This document shows, in pieces, positions 25,041-33,787 of a stretch of DNA of 64,000 bases. Below the pieces are notes generated by a model. That model did not search any database, was not told the DNA's origin, and was given only the letters and a program-made list of their open reading frames with translations. The stretch lies in assembly GCF_008727715.1 (NCBI RefSeq), contig NZ_CP044218.1, forward strand, positions 3,365,501 to 3,429,500, given 5' to 3'. Each line of letters begins with the position of its first letter. Position 1 is the first letter of the stretch. A program made the translations under genes and the position numbers. This DNA comes from Mesorhizobium terrae. GTDB taxonomy: Bacteria > Pseudomonadota > Alphaproteobacteria > Rhizobiales > Rhizobiaceae.

Positions 25041-27362
25041 CTATTTAGCGTTAGCAACCGGGGCCACCAACGGCGTGATGCGGCGGATGGCGACACGACG
25101 GTTCTCGCGTTCCGGCTTCTGCGTGTTGATCTTGAGATAGCGCTCGCCATAACCCTGCGTGGTCAGGTTCTCCGGCGGGATGTCGAAGACATTGGTGAGC
25201 GCGTTGGCCACGGCCTCGGCGCGCCGGTCCGACAGCGCCAGATTGGCGAGATCGGAGCCGACCGCGTCGGTATGGCCTTCGATCAGGAAGGTTTCGGCCG
25301 GGTTCTTGGCGAGCAGCTTCTGCATGGCGTCCGCCACGCCTTGCAGTTTCTCGACTTCGCTCTCGGCAATGGTCGACGAGCCGAAATCGAAGTTCAGCGT
25401 GTCGAGATCGATGCGTCGGGCGATGTCGCGCACGCGGGCCGAGCGCTTGACCTCGTCGATCGAATAGAGGCGCCGGACCTTCTCCACCGGCGGCCGCTCG
25501 AGGAAGACATAATAGTCGTCGGGGCTGCGTACGCGCTCGGATTCCAGGATGTATTCGTCGCGCGGGATATCGACATAGATCGGTGGCAGGTCGTCGCCTG
25601 GGTCACGCCAGTCGTGCATTTCCTCATAATAGCGTTCGTCGACATAGCTCAGCACATATTCGCGACCGTCCGGGGTGATGCGCGAACGCCGCACGATATC
25701 GCCGTAGCGGTTGCGAACGGTGATGATCTGGTTGCCGTTGTCGCGCACCACGGTTTCGCGGGTGCGGCCGCCGGGCAGGTCTTCGTAATAGACATCCTGC
25801 GCGTCGCGGGTGAGGCGCGGGCGGTCGTTGCTCTCGACGATGATCTGGTTGTTGAACTGGATGATGGTGCGGTCGCCGAAATTCTTGACGATGTCGGCTC
25901 CTTCCGGGCGCTGCATCTTGCGCACGTCGAAGTCGGGCGCGCGTTCCAGCCGCGTGCCCTTCTCCTGGGTGACGGGCGCGATCTTCTCCGGCTGGATCGT
26001 CGCCTGGGCGGCCTTGTCGTCGACCGGCGGCGGCGCTGGCTTTTCCGCCGGTTTCTGCGCGGGTTGCTGGGCCGGCTGAACAGGTTGCTGCGCCGGCTGC
26101 TGGGTTGTCGCCTGGCCGGGCTGCGGCTTGGCCGGTTCGCCCTTCTGGCCCTCGGCCGGGCGCTCCGGCTGCTTCTGGCTGTCGAAGATCGGCGCGGCAT
26201 TGGGATTGGCCGGCGCCTGGCCCTCGACCGGCTTTTCCGCGGGCTTGGGCTGTTCCGCCGCGGGCTTGGGTTGCTCCGCTGCCGGTTTCTGCTCACCTTC
26301 TGCTGGTTTCTCGCCAGGCTGCGGCTTGGCCTCGGGCTGCTCGCCTGGCTTCTTTTCGCCCTCGGCGGGAACAGGCTTATGCCCTTCCTTGGCCGGCTCT
26401 TCGCTGGTCTCGGGTTTCGGCTTGGCGCCTTCCGCAGGCTTTTCGGCCGGTGCGGGCGATGCCTCCGGCTGCTTGGCAGGCTTTTCCGCCGCCGGTTTTT
26501 CGGCGGCGGGCTTTTCACCCTCGGGCGCCGGTTTCGGTTTTTCGGCCGCCGGTTTCTGCTCGCCTTCGGCAGGCTTTTCGGCGGGTTTGGCGGCAGGCTC
26601 CTCGGCTGGCGCGGGCTTGGCTTTGGGCTGCTCGGCGGGTTTTTCCGCCGGCGCCGGCTTCACTTCGGGCGCGGGTTTCTCTTCGGCTGCCGGCTTCTTG
26701 ACCGGTTCCTGCTGTTCCTCGGCCGGCTTTTCCTTCTTGGCGCGCGGCTTCTGCTCCGGTTCGGCGGCCGGAGCTTCGGCTTGCGGCTGCTTCTGAGGGG
26801 CGGGCTCAGCCTGTTCCTCGACCGGTTTTTTCTTGTGCGGTTTCTGCTCAGGCTCCACGGCCGGGGCCTCGGCCTGGGGTTGCTTCCGAGGCGCTGGCTC
26901 GGCTTGTTCCTCGACTGGCTGTTTCTTGCGCGGCTTTTGCTCCGGTTCGGCGGCCGGAGCTTCGGCTTGCGGCTGCTTCCGAGGGACGGGCTCAGCCTGT
27001 TCCTCGACCGGCTTCTTCTTGTGCGGTTTCTGTTCCGCCGGCTCTTCCGCTGGCGCCGGCGCTTCGGTCTGGGCTTCTATCTGCGGTGCCGGCGCAGCCT
27101 GTGCCACCGGTTCGGGCAAGGCGACGGGCTCGGGCACCGCAACAGGTTCGGGCGCCGGCTGCGGCTCCGGGGCGGCCTGTTCGGCCGGCGCCGGGCCGCC
27201 GTCGGTCGCCTCGCCGCCGCCTTCGGCCTGGGCAAGGATCAGCGGCAGGGCGGTCACCGAACGGAGAGCGGTGTCATTCTGCAATGGCAAGGCGGCAAGC
27301 GGCGATGAAGCCATCAGCAGGCCAAGGGCCGTACCGGCGAGGATGCGTGGTTGGCGCTTCAT
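25041..27362 (-). CDS. OmpA-family protein with long Pro/Ala/Glu/Lys repeat region
   Basis: A 773-residue exported protein. A signal peptide (MKRQPRILAGTALGLLMASS) is followed by about 400 residues of low-complexity sequence built from PAEKPAEG-, PKPAAEQ- and EEQAEPAPRKQPQAEAPA-like units. A middle domain (FGDRTIIQFNNQIIVESNDR onward, DUF-like) comes next, then a C-terminal OmpA peptidoglycan-binding domain (LDTLNFDFGSSTIAESEVEK; LIEGHTDAVGSDLANLALSD; TQGYGERYLKINTQKPEREN). The start ATG 27362 has AAGGAGATCAGAT. The extended tract could span periplasm or cell surface while the C-terminus anchors to peptidoglycan. Repeat number may vary between strains. Confidence 0.9.
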   Translation of the reverse strand: MKRQPRILAGTALGLLMASSPLAALPLQNDTALRSVTALPLILAQAEGGGEATDGGPAPAEQAAPEPQPAPEPVAVPEPVALPEPVAQAAPAPQIEAQTEAPAPAEEPAEQKPHKKKPVEEQAEPVPRKQPQAEAPAAEPEQKPRKKQPVEEQAEPAPRKQPQAEAPAVEPEQKPHKKKPVEEQAEPAPQKQPQAEAPAAEPEQKPRAKKEKPAEEQQEPVKKPAAEEKPAPEVKPAPAEKPAEQPKAKPAPAEEPAAKPAEKPAEGEQKPAAEKPKPAPEGEKPAAEKPAAEKPAKQPEASPAPAEKPAEGAKPKPETSEEPAKEGHKPVPAEGEKKPGEQPEAKPQPGEKPAEGEQKPAAEQPKPAAEQPKPAEKPVEGQAPANPNAAPIFDSQKQPERPAEGQKGEPAKPQPGQATTQQPAQQPVQPAQQPAQKPAEKPAPPPVDDKAAQATIQPEKIAPVTQEKGTRLERAPDFDVRKMQRPEGADIVKNFGDRTIIQFNNQIIVESNDRPRLTRDAQDVYYEDLPGGRTRETVVRDNGNQIITVRNRYGDIVRRSRITPDGREYVLSYVDERYYEEMHDWRDPGDDLPPIYVDIPRDEYILESERVRSPDDYYVFLERPPVEKVRRLYSIDEVKRSARVRDIARRIDLDTLNFDFGSSTIAESEVEKLQGVADAMQKLLAKNPAETFLIEGHTDAVGSDLANLALSDRRAEAVANALTNVFDIPPENLTTQGYGERYLKINTQKPERENRRVAIRRITPLVAPVANAK
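26735..27030 (-). repeat. Three tandem 93-bp coding repeats in the OmpA-like gene
   Basis: A 31-codon unit recurs about three times in frame (equivalent words start at 26781, 26874 and 26967, exactly 93 bases apart). Each encodes a version of EQKPHKKKPVEEQAEPVPRK followed by QPQAEAPAAEP. Copies differ at a few residues. Confidence 0.8.
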
Positions 27363-27526
27363 ATCTGATCTCCTTGACGGGGTATGTGGCGCTGCCGAGG
27401 CCCATAAACGTGGCAATCGGGGCCGGCGTGGGGTGTGGCAACGAGGATAGGGATATCGAATGGGCGCTTTGATGACATTGGCGCTGCGCGCTTGACGCGG
27501 CGGTTCCGGCGCGCCACATCCCTGCG

Positions 27527-27976
27527 ATGGCAACGCAACCGTTCTGGAAGACGAAGGCGCTGGAGGAGATGTCTCCGGCCGAGTGGGAATCGCTGTGCGA
27601 CGGTTGCGGCAAATGCTGCCTGTCGAAACTCGAGGACGAGGACAGCGGCGAGATCTACTGGACCAGCGTCGCCTGCCGGCTGTTCGATGCCGGAACCTGC
27701 CGCTGCGCCGACTATGCCAACCGCCTGGCGCGGGTTCCCGACTGCGTCGGGCTGACGCCGCAGAATGTGCGCACCATCAGCTGGCTGCCGTCCACATGCG
27801 GCTATCGCCTCGTCGCCGAGGGCCATGACCTCTACTGGTGGCACCCGCTTGTCTCGGGCAGCGCCGAGACGGTGCACGAAGCCGGCGTCTCGATGCGCGG
27901 CCGCGTCAGCGCCAGCGAGAGCGAGCTCGCCGAGCCGGAAGACTATTTCGACTACGTGCTCGACGAGGAGCCCTGA
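27527..27976 (+). CDS. YcgN-family cysteine-cluster protein (UPF0260)
   Basis: A 149-residue protein with the CxxCxxCC cluster of the YkgJ/YcgN family (C24, C27, C30, C31 in [10 protein letters not shown]) plus further cysteines at [15 protein letters not shown] and [12 protein letters not shown], which probably bind an Fe-S cluster or zinc. Length and order match YcgN. Function unknown. Start ATG 27527. It is divergent from the OmpA-like gene with 164 bases between. Confidence 0.92.
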   Translation: MATQPFWKTKALEEMSPAEWESLCDGCGKCCLSKLEDEDSGEIYWTSVACRLFDAGTCRCADYANRLARVPDCVGLTPQNVRTISWLPSTCGYRLVAEGHDLYWWHPLVSGSAETVHEAGVSMRGRVSASESELAEPEDYFDYVLDEEP

Positions 27977-28182
27977 GGGGCCCGTTTTGCCGGTCGAACA
28001 AGCATGCGCGCGGCGCAGGCGCGGTTCCTTTTCCATGCCCGACTATGGCCACCGGCCAAATGAACCTCGCATGAACATGCGGTTCCCGTTCGGTTCAGCC
28101 GGGCCTTTCTATGGTTGCGTCATCGCTTCGGCGAACAGGGTTTGAAGACCAAGCAACCAACGCTTCTGACAAGGAGAAGACC

Positions 28183-28572
28183 ATGTTGACCAAGATCAAG
28201 GCTGCCGCGCTCTCGGCTCTCGTCGGTTTCAGCGCGCTTGCCGCGGTTCCTACCACCGCCCAGGCCGACGGCGTCTATCTGAATTTCGGCAGCGGCGAGC
28301 CGCGCTTCGGCGTCTATGCCGGCGAGCGCGACGACAATCGTGACTGGCGCCGCGACCGCTGGAGCGACGAGCGCGGTTGGGGTCGCGATCGCGACTGGCG
28401 CCGCGGCTGTTCGCCGGAATGGGCGCTGAACAAGGCCGAGCGCATGGGCATCTGGCGCGCCCGCATCGTCGATGTGAACCGCCGCGTCATCAAGGTTGCC
28501 GGCCGCCAGGACGGCGAACGCACCATGGTGGTGTTCGGCCGCGAGCGCGGCTGCCCGGTGCTTTACCGCTAA
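28183..28572 (+). CDS. Small exported protein, conserved in rhizobia, function unknown
   Basis: A 129-residue protein with a signal peptide (MLTKIKAAALSALVGFSALA, cleavage after TAQA) and an Arg/Asp/Trp-rich mature part (ERDDNRDWRRDRWSDERGWG) followed by a short folded domain (CSPEWALNKAERMGIWRARI, VVFGRERGCPVLYR) with two cysteines. Similar proteins are sometimes annotated as antifreeze-like, without evidence. The ATG at 28183 has AAGGAGAAGACC upstream, a strong site, and a good terminator follows, so it is a single-gene unit. Confidence 0.8.
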   Translation: MLTKIKAAALSALVGFSALAAVPTTAQADGVYLNFGSGEPRFGVYAGERDDNRDWRRDRWSDERGWGRDRDWRRGCSPEWALNKAERMGIWRARIVDVNRRVIKVAGRQDGERTMVVFGRERGCPVLYR

Positions 28573-28600
28573 GGCACGGCGTCTGGCGCAACGCGAACGA

Positions 28601-28633
28601 AAAACCCCGGAGGAACGATCCTCCGGGTTTTTT
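28601..28633 (+). terminator. Intrinsic terminator of the small exported protein gene
   Basis: Hairpin AAAACCCCGGAGGA / TCCTCCGGGTTTTTT with a short ACGA loop and a long T run. Confidence 0.92.
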
Positions 28634-28694
28634 CATTTGCAGTCCTGGAAAAGAGAGCGCGCGGCGCGACCATCCAGTCGCGCCGCGCCTCTTT

Positions 28695-29411
28695 TTACTT
28701 CAGCTCGAAGGTGACGTTGACCATCACCCGGTAGGCATTTTCTCCGGCCTGCACCGGAACCGAGGCGCCGGCGGCGTCATAAGCCTTGGCGTTCATCGGC
28801 ATGGGCGGCGACATGAAGTTCTGGTCGGTGATCTCCAGCACCTTGCCGACGCTGACGCCGGCGGCCTCGGCCAAGGTCTTGGCCTTGGCGATGGCGTCGG
28901 CCACCGCCTTCTTGCGGGCCTCGCCGATGACGGCGGCCGGGTTCTCGTTGGTGAAGGAAATACCGCCACCCTGGTTGACGCCGAGCGACACCGCCTTGTC
29001 GAGGATCTCGCCGGTCTTGGAAATGTCGCGCACCCGCACGGACAGCGTGTTGGTGACCTGATAGGCGACCAATTCGGCGGTCTGGCCGCCATCGGGCTTG
29101 TTCGAATAATTGTAGCGCGGGTTGATCTGGATGCCCGCCGTCTGCAGGTCGCGCTCGGCGACGCCGGCCGACTTCATCGCCGCGATGACGGCGGCCATGG
29201 CGTCGTTGTTGGCGTCGAGCGCTTCGCGCGCGGTCTTGGCCTCGCGCATGACGCTGAGCGACAAAAGTGCAAGGTCCGGCGCCACGGTGGCCTCGCCTTC
29301 GCCGGAAACGATGATGCGCGGCGACGGCTGTTGCGGGGCTTCGGCTGCGCCGGCGATTGCAGGAAGGGCGACGGCGGCGGCAAAAGCGAGGGGCAAAAAG
29401 GCTCTGGTCAT
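28695..29411 (-). CDS. SIMPL-domain (DUF541) periplasmic protein
   Basis: A 238-residue exported protein with a signal peptide (MTRAFLPLAFAAAVALPAIA) and a SIMPL/DUF541 domain (IIVSGEGEATVAPDLALLSL, YQVTNTLSVRVRDISKTGEI, AKAKTLAEAAGVSVGKVLEI). Members form oligomeric periplasmic assemblies; E. coli YggE relates to oxidative stress. The start ATG 29411 gives the signal peptide; the frame is open to 29558, which would run into the divergent tRNA gene. Confidence 0.9.
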   Translation of the reverse strand: MTRAFLPLAFAAAVALPAIAGAAEAPQQPSPRIIVSGEGEATVAPDLALLSLSVMREAKTAREALDANNDAMAAVIAAMKSAGVAERDLQTAGIQINPRYNYSNKPDGGQTAELVAYQVTNTLSVRVRDISKTGEILDKAVSLGVNQGGGISFTNENPAAVIGEARKKAVADAIAKAKTLAEAAGVSVGKVLEITDQNFMSPPMPMNAKAYDAAGASVPVQAGENAYRVMVNVTFELK

Positions 29412-29543
29412 CGAAAAACTCCGTTGTTCGCCAAGGGCGAGAGCTCGAATAGGCAGCGAATATGGATTGATTTGGGCGATCTTGGCCAGACCGCCTCTAA
29501 AGCCTTGTGCGGGATCAAGAAAAACACTAATCCAGCCCGCGTG

Positions 29544-29619
29544 GGGCCTGTAGCTCAATGGTTAGAGCCGGCGGCTCATAACCGCTTGGTTGGGGGTTCG
29601 AGTCCCTCCGGGCCCACCA
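29544..29619 (+). tRNA. tRNA with CAU anticodon, probably tRNA-Ile2 (lysidine-modified)
   Basis: A complete 76-nt cloverleaf with encoded CCA. The acceptor pairs GGGCCTG with CGGGCCC, the D-loop has TAGCTCAATGGTTAGAGC and the T-arm has GGGGGTTCGAGTCCCTC. The anticodon loop reads CTCATAA, so CAU. The stem and variable-loop context (CTCATAACCGCTTGGTTG) is closer to the minor isoleucine tRNA read by TilS (E. coli ileX-like) than to elongator methionine tRNA. The identity is therefore probably Ile(AUA), though automatic calls may say Met. Confidence 0.93.
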
Positions 29620-30010
29620 GTCACCTTTTGGCATGCGTGCCAATGTGAAAAATAATCGAAAGAAATCAACGTATCAGCTGCATCGTGAGTGCCGCGCGGT
29701 GCCAATGCATGTCAGCTATTTGCTGGTCGGTTTGCTGGTCACTATTGGTTGTGTCCATCAGAGAGAAAACACGAACCACGCTGATGCCGTGGTTGCGCCA
29801 TTTTCGGACATCCTTAGCAACTCACAGCAGCTAACGTTCGTTGTACAACCGGACCCGATACGTGCCTGCACTCGAGGCGTGAGATGCGGATGTCAGCTTT
29901 GTGGATACTGTATGAAATGGTTCTCTGGCGGGTGGATGGCACGGCTTGCCTATTGGCATCGTCGACGCGTTCGGCTGCTCGCATTCAATAGGCCTGGCAC
30001 ATCGATCCCA
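29620..30010. other. Non-coding stretch between the tRNA and the oxidase gene
   Basis: About 390 bases with no recognisable gene. It is visibly more A+T rich than the neighbours, and short open frames show no family features. The position just 3' of a tRNA is where integrated elements often scar, but I found no direct repeat of the tRNA end within the window. Confidence 0.5.
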
Positions 30011-31219
30011 TCAGGCAACCAGGTTTGCTATCCGTCTTGCGGAACCGAGGGCGAGGGTCCATCCAAGCATGCCGTGCCCGGCATTGATATAGAGACCGCG
30101 CATCCTGCGGGAGGGAGCGATGATCGGCCGGGAGGATGGCGTCATCGGGCGTTCGCCGGACCAGCGGACTTCTTCCGGCGGGCGGTCGAAGCAGGCAGGC
30201 AACACGGCGCTGGCGACCTCCCGCAGGATGCCGAACCGATCCGCGTCGAAGCCCGAGCCGGGCCGCTCGATGTCGGCAAGCCCTGCAACGCGCAGCCGTT
30301 GACCGATTGTTGCGAAGGCTAGTTTGCGCTTCACATCCGTCAAGCTGACACGCGGCGCTCCTTCCCGCCAAGGCACGGTCAGGGAATAGCCGCGCACGGG
30401 CTGGATTTCAGCGGCTTCGGGCAGGTCGGCGACCAGCGTATGGATCAACGGTCCCGCCGTGACGACCGCGGCATCGACGACAAGTGGATCGCGATCGGTA
30501 AGCCGTACCGCCGAGAGCTGTCCCTTGTGCTGATCGAATCCGGCCACCTTGCGTCCGAAGCATGCCGAAACCCGACCTTTGGACACCATGAAATCCGTCA
30601 GTTGACGGCAGAAGGCGACCGCGTCGCCAAGAGCGTCGCCGGGCGTGTAAACGGCGCCAGCGATTTCTCCCTGATAAGTCTTCAGGGCCGGCTCCACTTC
30701 TTCGGCTTCGCAGCGCGACAGGAGACGTTGATCGAAGCCAAGCCGCCGCTTGCGCTCGATGGTCAGCCGGGCCGCAGCAAGGCCCTTTGCGTCAGGATAA
30801 AGGTGCAGCTTGCCAGCGATGCGATAGTCGAAAGCAATTTCCGTCTCCGCCAGCAGCTTCGCCATTTCCCGGCGCGATTCATCGGCCAGTTGCAGGATCT
30901 CGCTTGTGTTGTTCCACCAGCGCCGGGCCGGCATGTTCGCCATGAAGCGCAGCCCCCAGACCAGGAAATCGGCATCAAGCCTCCAGCGAACCCGGAACGC
31001 CGGATCTCGGCCGGCGAGGATGGCCGGCAGATGCTTCAAAAGCGCGGGCGAGGCCATGGCATCGCCATAGGCCCAGGAAAGTTGGGCTGCATTGCCGGCG
31101 CTCGCCCCGCAACCCGGCTCTGCAGCCGCGTCGATCAGGATCACCTCATGATCGGCGCGAGCCAGCAGATAGGCCGACGCGACCCCGACCACGCCTGCGC
31201 CGACAACCGCAATTCGCAT
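30011..31219 (-). CDS. DadA-like FAD-dependent amino-acid oxidase/dehydrogenase
   Basis: A 402-residue FAD oxidoreductase of the DAO/DadA family, which oxidatively deaminates an amino acid or secondary amine to an imino acid. The dinucleotide-binding loop is at residues 5-19 (VVGAGVVGVASAYLLARADH), followed by GCGASAGNAAQLSWAY, the FAD-contact segment of DadA proteins. The C-terminus has GLYINAGHGMLGWTLALGSA. It is the last gene of a transporter operon and starts four bases after the amidotransferase-RidA fusion stop, so RidA could hydrolyse the reactive imine or enamine this oxidase makes. The exact substrate is unknown. Confidence 0.9.
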   Translation of the reverse strand: MRIAVVGAGVVGVASAYLLARADHEVILIDAAAEPGCGASAGNAAQLSWAYGDAMASPALLKHLPAILAGRDPAFRVRWRLDADFLVWGLRFMANMPARRWWNNTSEILQLADESRREMAKLLAETEIAFDYRIAGKLHLYPDAKGLAAARLTIERKRRLGFDQRLLSRCEAEEVEPALKTYQGEIAGAVYTPGDALGDAVAFCRQLTDFMVSKGRVSACFGRKVAGFDQHKGQLSAVRLTDRDPLVVDAAVVTAGPLIHTLVADLPEAAEIQPVRGYSLTVPWREGAPRVSLTDVKRKLAFATIGQRLRVAGLADIERPGSGFDADRFGILREVASAVLPACFDRPPEEVRWSGERPMTPSSRPIIAPSRRMRGLYINAGHGMLGWTLALGSARRIANLVA

Positions 31220-31223
31220 GGCC

Positions 31224-32438
31224 TCAGGCCTCTGCGCTGCTGAGGACGGCCGTCAGCTCGATTTCCACGGGCACGCCACGGGGCAGCGAGGCCACGCCAA
31301 CGGCGATCCGCGCATGTGGCCAGCATTCGGGAAACGCCTCGCGCAGCATTTCGGAAGCGCCATCGACGACCGCGCCATGCTGGGTAAAGTCCGGGGCTGC
31401 GGCGACGTATCCGGCGAGCCGTACGAACCCTTTCACCCGGTCGAGCCGGCCGGCGATGCGCTCCAATTGCGCCAGGGCATTGAGCAATGCCCAGCGTGCG
31501 CATTCGCGCCCTGCTTCTAGGGAGACGTCCTTGCCCAGATGGCCTGCCCTGAGGACAGCCTTGTCCTTGATCGGAACCTGCCCGGACACGGTCACGATAC
31601 CGCCGTTGCGGATCGCACCGACGAATGCGCCGGGGGGCGCGGCTGCTTCCGGCAGGCCAAGGCCGAGGGCATCGAGGCGTTTCCGAACGGCACAAGGGGC
31701 ACCGGATGCGGTCTTGCGGCGGGGACGCCTTGTGCTGCGTTCCACGAAATCGCGCAGGATCGCCTTGTCGAAGTCGGTCAGCCGATATTCGGGATGCCAT
31801 TGCACCCCCAGACAGAAGCCGCTCGTATTGCCCTCGAAGGCCTCGACGACGCCGTCCGGCGCCCGCGCCACGACACGAAACCGTTCGCCCTCCGTGAGGG
31901 CATGCCGATGCAGGCTGTTCACTTCGGCCGAGCCGCCGCCGAGAAGGCGAGCGAGATCGCTGGAGGCCTCGACTGTGACGCCATGGGCCAGGCGATCGGG
32001 AACTGCGCCTGGCATGTGTTCAACCGGTTCTCCGGCAGGCCGTGGCAGGCTGGTGACGAATGTGCCACCCAGCCATTCGCCGATCAGTTGCATGCCGTGA
32101 CAGACGCCGAGCAGCGGCTTTCCTGCTTCCAGCGTCTGCCGCACAAGCTCGCGTTCGAATTCACGCCGCTCCGGACTGGCCTGCTGGCCCGGTGCGGTGC
32201 CCGTGATCATCACGCCGTCGGCAAGTTCCAGCGTGGCGGCAATGTCGAGCGCTTCGTAGGGCAGGATCAGCGCGGTGCCGCCGGCCTCGGCTATCGCTTC
32301 GGCGTAATTCGCCCGAACGACATATTCGCGTTCGGTCCAGCCTTCGGCGGATAGCCTGAAGTCAGGCGTCATCAGGATGACGGGACGGCGGTTGGGCTGC
32401 CGGCACGTCGCGCCGCGATCATGCGTTGAGGTCGTCAT
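31224..32438 (-). CDS. Fusion: class-I glutamine-amidotransferase (PuuD-like) + RidA deaminase
   Basis: A 404-residue two-domain protein. Residues about 18-235 form a class-I amidotransferase/gamma-glutamyl hydrolase (PuuD type) with an intact triad: C113 (GVCHGMQ), H215 and E217 (VQWHPEYR). Residues about 250-400 form a RidA/YjgF domain with its key arginine R377 (PHARIAVGVASLPRG) and acidic VEIE near 391-394. A linker near 236-250 is basic. The two activities are usually on separate proteins. Neighbours are an amino-acid ABC transporter and a DadA-like oxidase. I infer hydrolysis of a gamma-glutamyl or amide bond and quenching of a reactive imine in one pathway. The ATG at 32438 is 22 bases after the permease stop. 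Confidence 0.9.
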   Translation of the reverse strand: MTTSTHDRGATCRQPNRRPVILMTPDFRLSAEGWTEREYVVRANYAEAIAEAGGTALILPYEALDIAATLELADGVMITGTAPGQQASPERREFERELVRQTLEAGKPLLGVCHGMQLIGEWLGGTFVTSLPRPAGEPVEHMPGAVPDRLAHGVTVEASSDLARLLGGGSAEVNSLHRHALTEGERFRVVARAPDGVVEAFEGNTSGFCLGVQWHPEYRLTDFDKAILRDFVERSTRRPRRKTASGAPCAVRKRLDALGLGLPEAAAPPGAFVGAIRNGGIVTVSGQVPIKDKAVLRAGHLGKDVSLEAGRECARWALLNALAQLERIAGRLDRVKGFVRLAGYVAAAPDFTQHGAVVDGASEMLREAFPECWPHARIAVGVASLPRGVPVEIELTAVLSSAEA

Positions 32439-32460
32439 TGTCTTGTCTCGTGATTGGAAT

Positions 32461-33120
32461 TTAGCCGGCAGGGCGTACGAGCCGCCGCGAAAGAAGCGAG
32501 AACGGCCAGGCTATGAGGAAATAGCACAGCCCCACGGCCAGATAGATTTGAAGCGGCAGGAAGTATTCCGTCGCCATGGCCCGGCCGGTCAGCACCAGCT
32601 CATCCACCGTGATGAGCGAGGCGAGCGAGGAATCCTTGAGCAGCGAGACGAAGGTGACGATGAGCGGTGCGATGACGATGCGCACCACTTGCGGCAATAT
32701 GATCAGGGCAAAGCTCTGAAAGGGCGTGAAGCCGACGGCGAGCGCCGCCTCGCGCTGGCCCTTCGGGATCGCCACAAGGCCGGCGCGGAACAATTCCGCG
32801 ACCTGCGCCGCGAAGGCAAGTGCCAGCCCCAGAACCGCGCCTGTGAAGGCATCGAAAGTGATGCCGATGCCGGGCAGGCCGAAATAGAGCAGGAACAGGA
32901 TGGCGAGCAGCGGCACGCCGCGAACCACCGAGACATAGACCGTAGCGAAATGGCGCAGCGTCCGCGACCGCGCATTCCGGCACAGCGCCAACAACAGTCC
33001 GAACACCAGCGACAAGGTGAAGGCGCAACCTGAAAGCAGGGCGGTCGTGCCCATGGCCTTGACCAGAAGCGGAAGCCACTCCTTGCCGTATTCGAAATAA
33101 GGTTCGACGAAGCCGCTCAT
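32461..33120 (-). CDS. Polar amino-acid ABC transporter permease 2 (HisMQ type)
   Basis: A 219-residue inner-membrane permease with five helices and the EAA loop QREAALAVGFTPFQSFALII, which docks the ATPase. The N-terminal pattern (TTALLSGCAFTLSLVFGLLL) is typical of the HisM/GlnP family. It overlaps the upstream permease by four bases (ATGA), so the two are made together and probably form a heterodimer. Substrate unknown but an amino acid or amine by family and context. Confidence 0.94.
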   Translation of the reverse strand: MSGFVEPYFEYGKEWLPLLVKAMGTTALLSGCAFTLSLVFGLLLALCRNARSRTLRHFATVYVSVVRGVPLLAILFLLYFGLPGIGITFDAFTGAVLGLALAFAAQVAELFRAGLVAIPKGQREAALAVGFTPFQSFALIILPQVVRIVIAPLIVTFVSLLKDSSLASLITVDELVLTGRAMATEYFLPLQIYLAVGLCYFLIAWPFSLLSRRLVRPAG

Positions 33121-33776
33121 GCCTTCAGCCTCCCGTAGCGGCTTTCGAGGAAGCGGATCGCCTGCATCAGCGGCATGCCAAGGAGAAGATAGAGACCGGC
33201 CACCGTCACGTAGATCAGCGTGGTCTGGAAAGAGGACGTCACCATGGATCGCGCGTAGAACATGATTTCCGGCGCGGCGATGGCGGAGACGATCGATGTA
33301 TCCTTGAGTAGCTGCACTGCATAGTTGCCGAGCGGCGGAAGCGCGATGCGCAGCGCCTGCGGTGTCAGGATGTCGAAAATCGTCTGGAAGGGTGTGAAGC
33401 CGACCGCAAGCGCTGCTTCACGCTGGCCTTTCGGCAACGCTGCGAAGCCGGAGCGGAACAGGTCGCAGGTGACCGCCCCGCCGATCAGTCCGAGGCCGAG
33501 GATCGCCGCGACAATCGCGGACAATCTGAAGCCGATGCTCGCCAATCCGAAATAGAGGATGAACAGGTGGGTGAGCGCCGGGATGTTGCGCATGATCTCG
33601 CAATAGGCGTCGATCAGGAAATGAACCGGCCGCAGGCCGCCGAAAACGCGCAGAAGGGCGAGGCCGAAACCGAGAGCGACACCGAGCGCGAGCGATGCCA
33701 GCGTGACCAGAACGGTGACGCCGACCCCGGCGAGCAACCCTTCCAGCACCATGATGAAGGTCGACAGTCCGGACAT
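33117..33776 (-). CDS. Polar amino-acid ABC transporter permease 1 (HisMQ type)
   Basis: A 219-residue permease paralogous to the next gene, with the EAA loop QREAALAVGFTPFQTIFDIL and helix patterns of the GlnP/HisQ family (LIDAYCEIMRNIPALTHLFI). It begins 11 bases after the ATPase stop and overlaps the second permease by four bases. Confidence 0.94.
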   Translation of the reverse strand: MSGLSTFIMVLEGLLAGVGVTVLVTLASLALGVALGFGLALLRVFGGLRPVHFLIDAYCEIMRNIPALTHLFILYFGLASIGFRLSAIVAAILGLGLIGGAVTCDLFRSGFAALPKGQREAALAVGFTPFQTIFDILTPQALRIALPPLGNYAVQLLKDTSIVSAIAAPEIMFYARSMVTSSFQTTLIYVTVAGLYLLLGMPLMQAIRFLESRYGRLKA

Positions 33777-33787
33777 GGCGCGGGTCC

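Noticed and set aside
26735..27030. Regular 93-bp repeats as a possible CRISPR or minisatellite array
   Set aside because: The repeats are in frame, adjacent without unique spacers, and encode a coherent low-complexity segment of an exported protein.
25272..27308. Plus-strand frame of about 680 codons rich in Leu/Arg/Gly/Phe
   Set aside because: It mirrors the Pro/Ala/Glu/Lys repeat of the OmpA-like gene in the opposite direction and has no start signal or family motif.
29620..30010. Attachment site of an integrated island at the tRNA
   Set aside because: No copy of the tRNA 3' end, no integrase and no direct repeat were found in the window; left only as a possibility under findings.
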